The notes under the pieces: model-generated
The model's database searches: none
The model's input: the letters and a program-made list of their open reading frames with translations, nothing else
What the model was told of the DNA's origin: nothing
Shown here: positions 7,871-15,250 of the stretch, one piece after another
Numbering within the stretch: position 1 is the stretch's first letter
Layout of the letters: each line of letters begins with the position of its first letter
NCBI GenBank assembly: GCA_034437615.1
Contig: DAOTTW010000124.1
Span: forward strand, 1 to 28,812
DNA length: 28,812 nt
Source: DAOTTW01 sp034437615
GTDB lineage: Bacteria; Chloroflexota; Anaerolineae; Aggregatilineales; Phototrophicaceae
Direction of reading: 5' to 3'
Translations under genes and position numbers: made by a program

Positions 7871-8003
7871 GGGTGCAAGGCATTGCACCCAGGGCGCGGT
7901 ACACTGCGCCCCCACATAGGATGCCATAGATTCGTTTTCGTTTCTCCATCAGTATAGCCGCGAAAGTGAAACGCCGTGTAGGGGCGGATGATATGCCCCG
8001 CCC
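7871..8003. repeat. Intergenic GC-rich hairpin group between the two DUF3179 genes
   Basis: Two adjacent near-perfect palindromes, 7871-7890 (GGGTGCAA.../...TTGCACCC) and 7892-7911 (GGGCGC.../...GCGCCC), are followed by a third GC hairpin near 7981-8003 (GGGCGG/CCGCCC). The paired layout is the same as at 15177-15215. On the minus strand they lie between the stop of the first DUF3179 gene and a possible -10 element TATACT (7951-7956 as AGTATA on the plus strand) for the second. They could attenuate or separate the two transcripts. Confidence 0.65.
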
Positions 8004-8014
8004 GCAGGCATGGC

Positions 8015-9199
8015 TTATGCGCCGTAGATGGCGGTATCCGGCTTGAAGGCGGCCCAGGCAAACCAGAAGTGCGGCGCAGCCACCAGTTGCTCTAGCTCTG
8101 TGCCTTCGAGTTCACCGCTAATGGCCTCACCGAACAGGTTCCAGGTGGAGCCAGTCTGTTCGTCGGTGATAGTACCGTCGTCAGCCACCGTGAACGTCAG
8201 CGTTTGGCCATCGACATCTCGGCTGAACAGGGCTGCGGTGCCAACATCGCGTGAGTTGTCGATGTTGCTGGCATCCATCGCGCTGTTGCTGCCCGGCTGC
8301 CACAGCGCCACGACAGGCTGCTCACCGACTGTATCGTTAATCACGATTTCCTCAGAGAGTGCGCTGAAGGGGTAGGCAATCGCTTCGCCGCCGATCTCAC
8401 CCGCGAGCACGTGCTCCACAGCCGGCAAACGATCATCGGTTGCTTCGTTGAACAGGCCACGATAGGGGCCGCTCGTGTCATAGTTGACGTAAGGGTTGCG
8501 GCCATAGCTGCGGCTGACGCCCGTATCGCGTGACATCACCAGGCCATCCGGGTAACGCTGCGCAAATTGCGCGAAGCCGATCACCTGCGACGGGATAATA
8601 TCCAGCAATTCGCCTGTGAACTGGCCGACGATGCCCTCACCTGTGAACTGCTGCCAGAGGCTATCGGTGTTGCGGTCATACATCACCATGTCGCTCTTGC
8701 GCAGGTAACCCGAAACGCCGAATTCCAGCACCATCCGGGTATCCTCGCCCGTTTCAAAGCGACGGTCAAACACGATGGACGAGTTGCACAGCGGGCAATA
8801 CGTCACGGCGACGGGCACGCCAGCCACTTCGTCATTCGCGATTTCGTGCCACATCAGGATCGCCTGCGGATACGCACGGGCTTCATCGCCAATTTCGACT
8901 GCAATCACCGGGGAGCGCTCTGTCAGCCACTCGGAGGCTTCATCAAGCGTCTGCATTTCGGGGTCGGTGATTGCCGGGATGCCGTCCTTGCCGGGGCCAC
9001 CGCTGATGACCTCATCGAAATCCACCGAGGATGTACACCAATCGGTATCGGGCCAGCCTGCGGTCAGGCGGCGCGGCGCACAGTCGTTTGTATCGCCCTG
9101 TGCCAAGCTATACTGCTGTGGCACCACCACCAGCGCAATCGCCACGAGGGCGAAAACAGGCAGCGCCAACCAGGTTAAACGTGCGAATTGTCCTTGCAT
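8015..9199 (-). CDS. DUF3179 domain-containing exported protein (first copy)
   Basis: 394 aa. The N-terminus (hydrophobic about 7-28, then VVPQQYSLAQGDT) reads as a signal peptide with a possible cleavage near AQG, or an anchor. DUF3179 domain about 60-392: conserved AYPQAILMWHEIANDE, VTYCPLCNSSIVFDRR with CPLC at 135-138, FGVSGYLRKSDMVMYDR, YGRNPYVNYDTSGPYRG and the C-terminal FWFAWAAFKPDTAIY. Extra cysteines at about 40 and 55 in the linker may form a disulfide outside the cell. The catalytic role of the family is unknown. ATG at 9199 has GAGG 9 bases upstream. First gene of the DUF3179-DUF3179-DsbA cluster, divergent from the AMP-binding enzyme. Confidence 0.9.
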   Translation of the reverse strand: MQGQFARLTWLALPVFALVAIALVVVPQQYSLAQGDTNDCAPRRLTAGWPDTDWCTSSVDFDEVISGGPGKDGIPAITDPEMQTLDEASEWLTERSPVIAVEIGDEARAYPQAILMWHEIANDEVAGVPVAVTYCPLCNSSIVFDRRFETGEDTRMVLEFGVSGYLRKSDMVMYDRNTDSLWQQFTGEGIVGQFTGELLDIIPSQVIGFAQFAQRYPDGLVMSRDTGVSRSYGRNPYVNYDTSGPYRGLFNEATDDRLPAVEHVLAGEIGGEAIAYPFSALSEEIVINDTVGEQPVVALWQPGSNSAMDASNIDNSRDVGTAALFSRDVDGQTLTFTVADDGTITDEQTGSTWNLFGEAISGELEGTELEQLVAAPHFWFAWAAFKPDTAIYGA

Positions 9200-9245
9200 A
9201 GCTCTTTACCTCATCAAAATAGGTTTGGTTGCTTGCTTAAAATTG

Positions 9246-9275
9246 CATATACAGCCTAGAGGCGCTTCCTTACAA
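9246..9275 (-). promoter_or_regulatory. Candidate promoter for the first DUF3179 gene
   Basis: On the minus strand TTGTAA (9275-9270) is followed after 18 bp by TATATG (9251-9246), about 47 bp before the ATG at 9199. Moderate match only. Confidence 0.35.
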
Positions 9276-9422
9276 GCGCGTTACGTGGCCCTAACAATTT
9301 TGCGCGACCTGACGCTGATCTGATAAGCGGCAATTTGCCTGCTTCGGGTTAAAATAGGGGCGATGCTCAAGAGATTTTGTTGCAGAGAGAAAACAACAAT
9401 AATAATAATGAGGAGCGCTTTT

Positions 9423-11240
9423 ATGGTTCTTGAGTCAGTCGATACGACAACCGACGCCCGCATTACCGCAGCACGTACCCGCGATACCATCGCGCCGACT
9501 AATTATCAGGTGCCGTTTCGTAATATCCGCGATGTGCTGGCCCTACACGCCAAGACATCCCCGAAGCAGACGTTTTTGATCTACTACGATGGCGACGGCA
9601 ACCGCAGCGAACTCAGCTATGCGGAATTCGTCGCACGGGCGCATCAGGTGGCGAACCTGCTGTATGAGGATTTGGGCATCCAACGCGGTGACCGCGTGGC
9701 CACGCTGATGCACAACCACGCCGACACGGTGCTGATCTACTTCGCCTGCTGGATTATCGGCGCGTCGGTGGCCCCGCAAAACATAGCCGAGGATGACACG
9801 CGCATCGCGTATATCTTGCGTAATAGCGGCGCGAAAATCTGCTTTGTGATGGATGACTACCTGGAGCGTGCGGAACGCATCATCAAGGGCGCTGCTGGCG
9901 GCGACGGCGAACTCGGCGCACCCGGCATTCAGGGCATCGTGCAGGTCGGCGGCGAACCCCGCGACGACTATCTGCACTTTCATGACGCTGTGCGCAGTCG
10001 TCCTACCAGCTTTCTCGGTGATGATAGCGGCGCGAAAGAAGCCGATACGAGCCTTAAGAGGGGCAACGAACGCACAGCTACGCTGGACGATGAAGCGCTG
10101 CTTGTGTACACCAGCGGCACGACAGGCGCACCGAAGGGCGTCGTGCTGATGCAATACAACCTGCTGATTGATGCGAGGGGCATCGCCAACTGGCACGCCA
10201 TCACGGGCAACCAGCGCATGATGTGCGTCTTGCCGATTCATCATGTCAACGGCATCGTGGTTACGATCATGACGCCGCTGCTAACAGGCGGCTCGACGGT
10301 GCTGAACCGCAGCTTTTCTGTGCGCCACTTCTGGGAGCGCGTCGTGCGTGAGCGTGTGAACGTCGTTTCGGTGGTGCCGACGCTGCTGCAATTCCTGATT
10401 GAGCACGCCGAGCGCCTACAAGCCGAGGGCCAGACGATTTTCGGCCATAACATCAACCGCCCGAACCTGAACCACTTCCGGCATTTCATCTGCGGTGCTG
10501 GCACGTTATCCGTCGCGCTGGCACGCCAGTTCGAGGATCAATTCGGCATCAAGATCATGCATGGCTATGGCCTGAGCGAGACCACCTGCTATAGCTGCTT
10601 CTTGCCGATTAACCTGCCCTGGGAAACACATCAGGCGTGGATGCAGCAGCACGGCTATCCCAGCATTGGTGTGCCCATCGAACCTAACGAGATGGCCATT
10701 TTCAGCGCCGATGGCAGCGGCACGCGCCTGGGGCCGGGTGAACGCGGCGAAATCTGCATCCGGGGCCACAACGTCATGAAGCATTACTGGCAGCGCCCCG
10801 ACGCCAACGCCGAGACCTTTAAGTTTGGCTGGTTCCGCAGTGGTGACGAGGGCTTTTACCTGCTAGATGAGGTACAGAGGCCGTTTTTCTTCATCACCGG
10901 GCGCATCAAAGAGCTAATTAATCGTGGTGGCGTCAAGTTCAGCCCCTTCGATATTGAGGAAGTGCTGCTCGACATCCCCGGCGTGAAAGTGGGGCTGGCC
11001 GTCGGCTTCGCGAATGATTATTACGGCGAGGAAGTCGGCGCGTACATCGTGCCCGAAGCAGGGGTAAAGCTGAGCGCTGATGATATTCTGGCGCACTGCC
11101 GTCAGGTGATGACGTTCGAGAAAGCGCCGAAGGTCGTGGTGTTCGGGGATGACATCCCGGTTACGTCAACCGGTAAATTCCAGCGCCTGAAATTGGTCGA
11201 GCGCTTCGCAGACTATAAAAGCACGCAATTCCGCAAATGA
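9423..11240 (+). CDS. AMP-binding enzyme, fatty-acyl-CoA synthetase-like
   Basis: 605 aa from ATG 9423, chosen because AGGAG (9411-9415) lies 7 bases upstream; an in-frame ATG at 9363 has no such site and would add 20 unusual residues. ANL-superfamily adenylating enzyme: activates a carboxylic acid with ATP and usually joins it to CoA. Visible motifs: P-loop-like YTSGTTGAPKGV at 229-240, GYGLSETT at 381-388, FRSGDEG at 471-477, ITGRIKELINRGGVKFSP from 491, and the catalytic lysine Lys585 in TSTGKFQRLK. All core residues are present, so it should be active. Residues about 155-220 hold a longer, less conserved insert. Substrate cannot be read; the closest general pattern is medium/long-chain acyl-CoA synthetases. 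Transcribed alone. Confidence 0.88.
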   Translation: MVLESVDTTTDARITAARTRDTIAPTNYQVPFRNIRDVLALHAKTSPKQTFLIYYDGDGNRSELSYAEFVARAHQVANLLYEDLGIQRGDRVATLMHNHADTVLIYFACWIIGASVAPQNIAEDDTRIAYILRNSGAKICFVMDDYLERAERIIKGAAGGDGELGAPGIQGIVQVGGEPRDDYLHFHDAVRSRPTSFLGDDSGAKEADTSLKRGNERTATLDDEALLVYTSGTTGAPKGVVLMQYNLLIDARGIANWHAITGNQRMMCVLPIHHVNGIVVTIMTPLLTGGSTVLNRSFSVRHFWERVVRERVNVVSVVPTLLQFLIEHAERLQAEGQTIFGHNINRPNLNHFRHFICGAGTLSVALARQFEDQFGIKIMHGYGLSETTCYSCFLPINLPWETHQAWMQQHGYPSIGVPIEPNEMAIFSADGSGTRLGPGERGEICIRGHNVMKHYWQRPDANAETFKFGWFRSGDEGFYLLDEVQRPFFFITGRIKELINRGGVKFSPFDIEEVLLDIPGVKVGLAVGFANDYYGEEVGAYIVPEAGVKLSADDILAHCRQVMTFEKAPKVVVFGDDIPVTSTGKFQRLKLVERFADYKSTQFRK

Positions 11241-11257
11241 TACAGTCGTGTATGGGG

Positions 11258-11286
11258 GGCTGGTCCCTCCCGCAATCCAACCAGCC
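11258..11286 (+). terminator. Weak hairpin after the AMP-binding gene
   Basis: GGCTGGT (11258-11264) pairs with ACCAGCC (11280-11286). No T-run follows, so a role in termination is only possible. Confidence 0.3.
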
Positions 11287-11378
11287 TAAACTATGACATT
11301 CATCACCCTTAACCCATGACATCCATCCTGACCTATCCTGCACCTGCATCGGCGCATCGGCAGACCTTGTGCATTTGT

Positions 11379-11407
11379 TTGACACATTTCCGTTACCTTC
11401 TTATAAT
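11379..11407 (+). promoter_or_regulatory. Perfect-consensus sigma-70-type promoter
   Basis: TTGACA at 11379-11384 and TATAAT at 11402-11407 with the ideal 17-bp spacer. It lies about 45 bp (from the expected transcript start) before the S1 gene at 11459. The best promoter match found in the window. Confidence 0.85.
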
Positions 11408-11458
11408 GGTCACGTAAATAGATCTTTAACGTAAGCTAAGCATCTTTCGGGGGATAAG

Positions 11459-12502
11459 ATGACAACGTACATGCGAAATGACCCAGGTATCGTCCGGTCA
11501 TACCAACGTAAACAACGCGCAGAAAACCCTAATCCGGCTATACAGCCCAACGTAGACATTGATGAGGGCTACTGGGACGCGCTTTTGCAAGAGGGCGAAT
11601 TTGCGCGTGGCGTAGAAATGCAGCCAGCCGCGCCGGGTGAATCCCTGGAGCTGGACGGACAGCACGCCGACCCAGCAATCACAGCACAAAGCCCACCCAC
11701 CGACTTCTCGGCAGGTGACTGGGAAAAAATCCATCAGATCATGGAACAAGACGAAATCCTGACCCTGAAAATCATCGGCTATAACCGGGGTGGGCTATTG
11801 GTCGAGTGGCGCTCGTTGCGTGGCTTTGTGCCAGCCAGCCAGCTTGTCAGCCTGGTTCCAGATGAAACCGACAACCACCGCCACGATGCCCTCGTTGAGC
11901 GCGTTGGCGACCGCCTGCAACTGCGCGTAATTGAACTGGATGCTGAGAAAAACCGCCTGATCTTATCGGAGCGTGCTGCACAGGTCGAATCCGGCGAGCG
12001 CTCACGCTTATTACATGAGCTGCAATACGGCGATACCATCCGGGGCCGCGTCACCAACCTGTGTGACTTTGGCGCATTTGTCGATTTGGGCGGCGTCGAG
12101 GGCTTGATCCACATCAGCGAATTAAGCTGGGGCCGCGTCGGTCACCCGGCGGATGTGCTGCGCCGCGATCAACATGTGCGCGTTTTCGTGCTGGATGTTG
12201 ACCCAGACGCGGCGCGTGTGGCGCTCAGCATGAAGCGGCTGCACCCGGACCCCTGGGCAACTGTTGGCGAGCGCTACGCAATTGGCGAGGTCGTTAAAGG
12301 GCGCATCACAAACGTGGTCGATTTTGGCGCGTTTGCCTGCATCGAAGACGGGCTAGAAGGGCTGATCCACTTCTCGGAATTGGCCGAGGGCCACTTCTTG
12401 CACCCGCGCAATGTGGTCGAGGAAGGTCAGGTTGTACAAGCACGCATCCTGAGCATTGACGGCGGCGCACGTCGGCTCGGCTTAAGTTTGCGCTTGCTCT
12501 GA
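11459..12502 (+). CDS. S1 RNA-binding domain protein (ribosomal protein S1-like, three S1 domains)
   Basis: 347 aa. The N-terminal 95 residues are polar and probably disordered. Three S1 (OB-fold) domains follow: about 97-170 (divergent; KIIGYNRGGLLVEWRSLRGF), 185-260 (GRVTNLCDFGAFVDLGG, GLIHISELSW) and 270-347 (GRITNVVDFGAFACIEDG, GLIHFSELAEG). Domains two and three carry the classical FGAF and GLIH-SEL patterns. S1 proteins bind mRNA and help load it on the 30S subunit; short forms with three or four domains occur outside proteobacteria. It may be the organism's S1, or a general RNA-binding S1 protein. ATG at 11459 follows GGGGGAT; it is driven by a consensus promoter, in keeping with strong constitutive expression. 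Confidence 0.88.
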   Translation: MTTYMRNDPGIVRSYQRKQRAENPNPAIQPNVDIDEGYWDALLQEGEFARGVEMQPAAPGESLELDGQHADPAITAQSPPTDFSAGDWEKIHQIMEQDEILTLKIIGYNRGGLLVEWRSLRGFVPASQLVSLVPDETDNHRHDALVERVGDRLQLRVIELDAEKNRLILSERAAQVESGERSRLLHELQYGDTIRGRVTNLCDFGAFVDLGGVEGLIHISELSWGRVGHPADVLRRDQHVRVFVLDVDPDAARVALSMKRLHPDPWATVGERYAIGEVVKGRITNVVDFGAFACIEDGLEGLIHFSELAEGHFLHPRNVVEEGQVVQARILSIDGGARRLGLSLRLL

Positions 12503-12544
12503 CGCTGCTCAGCCGAACAACCGCATATAGGCCAGCCAGCAACG

Positions 12545-12579
12545 AAGCGCCCATCTACAGGTGTATGATGGGCCGCTTT
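12545..12579 (+). terminator. Possible terminator hairpin after the S1 gene
   Basis: AAGCGCCCATC (12545-12555) pairs with GATGGGCCGCTT with one bulge. The following TGTATAC is not a clean T-run, so termination is uncertain. Confidence 0.35.
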
Positions 12580-12650
12580 GTATACAAGGTGACGACTGAC
12601 TATGAAAGGTCTGAATTGTCTGATAACATATATGCGGTGCTATAGCAAGT

Positions 12651-12676
12651 CTAAAAATGGGCGCTCTCATTTTTAG
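12651..12676 (+). promoter_or_regulatory. Perfect 9-bp inverted repeat upstream of the histidine kinase
   Basis: CTAAAAATG (12651-12659) and CATTTTTAG (12668-12676) are exact reverse complements with an 8-base spacer. The AT-rich arms are unlike the GC hairpins elsewhere in the window. It could be an operator, or a hairpin ending in T5 on either strand. It lies 78 bp before the kinase start, in an AT-rich stretch that also holds possible -10 sequences near 12702-12709. Confidence 0.5.
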
Positions 12677-12753
12677 GGTTAACTTGGAATTTAATGAGCG
12701 TTATATAAATATGCGGTACGCTTAAAGTCAGGTAAGGTAATAAGGGGGGCACA

Positions 12754-14301
12754 TTGCTCATTCCGTCTAATCCCGAAAATTCTTCATATGACGACGATAC
12801 ACGGATGGAAGCGGAGGCGTTTATACAAGCGACTCTGGACGCCCTCTCAGCCCACATTGCCATTCTGGATGACACCGGGCAGATCATCGGTGTGAACGCA
12901 GCTTGGCGAGACTTTGGGGATTCAAACGGCTTCCGGGGCGGTGGCTATGGACTCGGCACGAATTATCTGAACGTGTGCGATGCAGCAGCACAGCGTAAAT
13001 CGCCCGATGCCCCTGTGATCGCGGGTGGCATCCGCGACATCATGCGTGGTCGCCTGGATGAATTTGAGATGGAATACCCCTGCCACAGCCCACTAGAGCG
13101 GCGCTGGTTCGTCGTGCGCGTCAGCCGCTTCGAGTGGTACGACGACGTGCGCTTGATTGTGGCCCATCAAAACGTGAGCGAACTCAAGCAAGTCCAGACT
13201 GAACTTGAGCAGAGCAAACAGCGCATAGAAGCCATCCTCGATAACATCAACAACGGCATCATCACCATTGATGCAAGCGGCACGATTGAAACAGCCAACC
13301 GCGCTGCGGCGCGCATCTTCGGCTTCGATAGCCCGGATGACCTGATCGGCACGCCCATCGGTAACCTACTCAACGAGCCATTCAACGGGCGCACGACCCT
13401 GAAGCAACTCAACGGCGAGTACGGCCACGAAATTACAGGCCGCCGACAAAGTGGCGATGTCTTCCCGATGTATTTCTCGTTGAATGAGCTTAAGCTGAAC
13501 ACTGGCAGCATCTACACTTGCATCATTCAAGACATTACGTATCGCAAGCGCATGGAGGCCGAAATCCTCGAACGTGAGCGCATGACCGTCGCGCTGGAAA
13601 AAGAGCGCGAACTGCGCGAACTCAAGAACCGCTTCCTGGTGATGATGGGCCACGAACTCAAGACGCCGCTGACGTCGATCAGCCTGGCCTACGACTCGCT
13701 CAAGATTTATGGTGACCGCGCCACAAAAGAAGAGAACGATCAGGCGCTCGATAGCATCCGGCTACAGGTCGATCACCTGCGGGAAATGGTTGACGATGTG
13801 CTGACGATTAGCCGCGCTGAACTCGATGGCTTGCAGATAGACCGTGAAGACCTGGACCTGATTACGACCTGCCGCGATGTGGTGGAGGGCTTTGTGCTCA
13901 GCTACCATCGCACACACACAATCGAATTTGACTGCCCCGATAACGAGATACGCGCACAACTAGACCGGAAGATGATCCGGCGCGTTTTCACCAACTTGCT
14001 CTCTAATGCGATTAAGTATTCGCCAGAGGGCAGCACAGTCGGCTTTTACTTGCATCAGGACAGCGAGACGAGTGAGGCCGTTATCCAGGTCAGCGATTCC
14101 GGTATTGGCATCCCAGCAGAGGACCAGCCGCGCCTGTTCGAGCCATTTCACCGCGCTAGCAACGTGCGCTCCATCAACGGCACCGGCTTGGGCCTGGCCA
14201 TCGTCAAGCAAGCGGTGGACGCCCACAATGGCCATATTACGTTTGAGAGTAGCACAGAGCAGGGCACGACGTTCATTATTCGCCTGCCGCTGTCATCATA
14301 G
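12754..14301 (+). CDS. Soluble PAS-PAS sensor histidine kinase
   Basis: 515 aa from TTG at 12754, chosen for the strong AAGGGGGG (12742-12749) 4 bases upstream; no ATG gives a better fit. No membrane helix, so it senses a cytoplasmic signal. PAS domain 1 about 22-145, PAS domain 2 about 152-265 (ILDNINNGIITIDASGTIETANRAA), short coiled coil 266-292, HisKA 293-356 with the phospho-accepting His300 in MMGHELKTPLTS, and HATPase 400-513 with N-box Asn414/Asn418, G1 DSGIGIP and G2 GTGLGLAI. All catalytic boxes are intact. There is no response regulator nearby, so it is an orphan kinase. Its 3' end faces the phosphoribosyltransferase gene across repeat copy C. Confidence 0.93.
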   Translation: MLIPSNPENSSYDDDTRMEAEAFIQATLDALSAHIAILDDTGQIIGVNAAWRDFGDSNGFRGGGYGLGTNYLNVCDAAAQRKSPDAPVIAGGIRDIMRGRLDEFEMEYPCHSPLERRWFVVRVSRFEWYDDVRLIVAHQNVSELKQVQTELEQSKQRIEAILDNINNGIITIDASGTIETANRAAARIFGFDSPDDLIGTPIGNLLNEPFNGRTTLKQLNGEYGHEITGRRQSGDVFPMYFSLNELKLNTGSIYTCIIQDITYRKRMEAEILERERMTVALEKERELRELKNRFLVMMGHELKTPLTSISLAYDSLKIYGDRATKEENDQALDSIRLQVDHLREMVDDVLTISRAELDGLQIDREDLDLITTCRDVVEGFVLSYHRTHTIEFDCPDNEIRAQLDRKMIRRVFTNLLSNAIKYSPEGSTVGFYLHQDSETSEAVIQVSDSGIGIPAEDQPRLFEPFHRASNVRSINGTGLGLAIVKQAVDAHNGHITFESSTEQGTTFIIRLPLSS

Positions 14302-14339
14302 GTGATGGCGTCGCTATGATTCACATCACAAAAGCTGCT

Positions 14340-14500
14340 TAGGCCATCCCAACAAAATAGTTGACACGGTTTGCGGACACGGCAAGCCGTGTCCCTACGA
14401 ACGATGCCCTGTAGGGACACCCTTCTGGGTGTCCGAGCGGCGCCAGCCGCATTGCCGATGTTGCAAGGATTTGACTTGTTTTTTAGCTGGAAAAGCCTTA
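14340..14500 (-). repeat. Dispersed palindromic repeat, copy C (complete, inverted, 161 bp)
   Basis: Reverse orientation relative to copies A and B, with TA at both outer ends (14340-14341 and 14499-14500). The terminal 22-bp module (14479-14500) is identical to 3047-3068. In consensus orientation it reads hairpin 1 (14415-14434) with loop AGAA and hairpin 2 (14375-14394) with loop TT. It carries about 20 extra bases next to the left module compared with copy B. It sits between the convergent 3' ends of the kinase and the phosphoribosyltransferase. Confidence 0.88.
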
Positions 14501-14560
14501 GGCCAGTCCACGTTGTACGACTGCCATGCTTGTTGCTCATTTTCGCATCGCTAATGGCAT

Positions 14561-15118
14561 TTAGGTCTCATCCACCCACACAGGCAAATGGCCGAGCGCA
14601 ATCACGTTCGTCCACCTGGCGCGGTCACCCTCGGTCAGGATGGCGGCCTCTGCGACGAGCTGCGCCCCGGCCTTGTTCATAATCATGCGCATCCCTTGCA
14701 GGGTGCTGCCCGTCGAAATCACATCATCCACCAGCGCCACACGCCCACCGTTAACGGCATCGCGGTCCTTTTCATCCAGGTATAGCGTCTGTTCTGCGCC
14801 TGTGGTGATGCTGAGCGTCTCGGAGTGCAGCGCCTCACCCATATAGGGCTTGTAGGATTTGCGCAGCACGATAAACGGCAAAGCCATCTCCACACTGAGC
14901 GCATACACCAGCGGGATAGATTTTGCCTCGGCAGTGACGAGATACTCCGGCTCATGGGGCTTGAGCTTGATCGCGAGTTCGGCGGCGGCGGCCTGCACCA
15001 GTTCCGTATCGCCCAGGATATTCAGAATGGCGATTTTGACACCGGGCTTAATCTCGAATTTCGGCAAGGCACGCTGCACGCCTGCTATCTCAATGTTATG
15101 GACTTCGCGTTCTGGCAT
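14561..15118 (-). CDS. Purine phosphoribosyltransferase (adenine phosphoribosyltransferase-like)
   Basis: 185 aa. Type I phosphoribosyltransferase fold with the PRPP-binding motif VALVDDVISTGST at about 127-139; before it come TAEAKSIPLVYALS and the VLRKSYKPYM block. Reaction expected: base + PRPP to nucleoside 5'-phosphate + PPi, for purine salvage. The sequence is closest in style to a divergent group annotated as adenine phosphoribosyltransferase; xanthine or another purine base remains possible, so no symbol is given. ATG at 15118 is preceded by AAGGAG at 15133-15138, an unusually long spacing of 14 bases; an in-frame GTG at 15130 is too close to that site. Separate from the VWA-FHA gene by a palindrome-bearing gap. 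Confidence 0.8.
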   Translation of the reverse strand: MPEREVHNIEIAGVQRALPKFEIKPGVKIAILNILGDTELVQAAAAELAIKLKPHEPEYLVTAEAKSIPLVYALSVEMALPFIVLRKSYKPYMGEALHSETLSITTGAEQTLYLDEKDRDAVNGGRVALVDDVISTGSTLQGMRMIMNKAGAQLVAEAAILTEGDRARWTNVIALGHLPVWVDET

Positions 15119-15176
15119 GGTTATATTCACTTCTCCTTGTGGATAAATCAAAACGCATTCGTAGAACCCTCTGTAA

Positions 15177-15215
15177 GGGCGCAGCGTGCTGCGCCCAGGC
15201 GCAATGCATTGCGCC
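15177..15215. repeat. Two adjacent perfect GC palindromes
   Basis: 15177-15196 (GGGCGCAGC-GT-GCTGCGCCC) and 15198-15215 (GGCGCAATGCATTGCGCC) are separated by one base. The pair has the same layout as 7871-7911 but different arm sequences. It lies between the VWA-FHA and phosphoribosyltransferase genes, both on the minus strand. Confidence 0.75.
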
Positions 15216-15250
15216 CCTAAGCATTGTCTGGTCTTATTCTCGTTGCTCCA

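Noticed and set aside
7867..8003. Simple intrinsic terminator for the first DUF3179 gene
   Set aside because: The hairpins are strong but no T-run follows on the minus strand, so they are listed as repeats instead.
9363..9422. Earlier ATG for the AMP-binding enzyme
   Set aside because: No ribosome site; the added residues include Cys/Lys/Ile runs not expected of the family, while AGGAG lies at the right distance before 9423.
9543..10244. 233-codon antisense open frame opposite the AMP-binding enzyme
   Set aside because: No motif and no ribosome site; the sense frame has all expected catalytic motifs.
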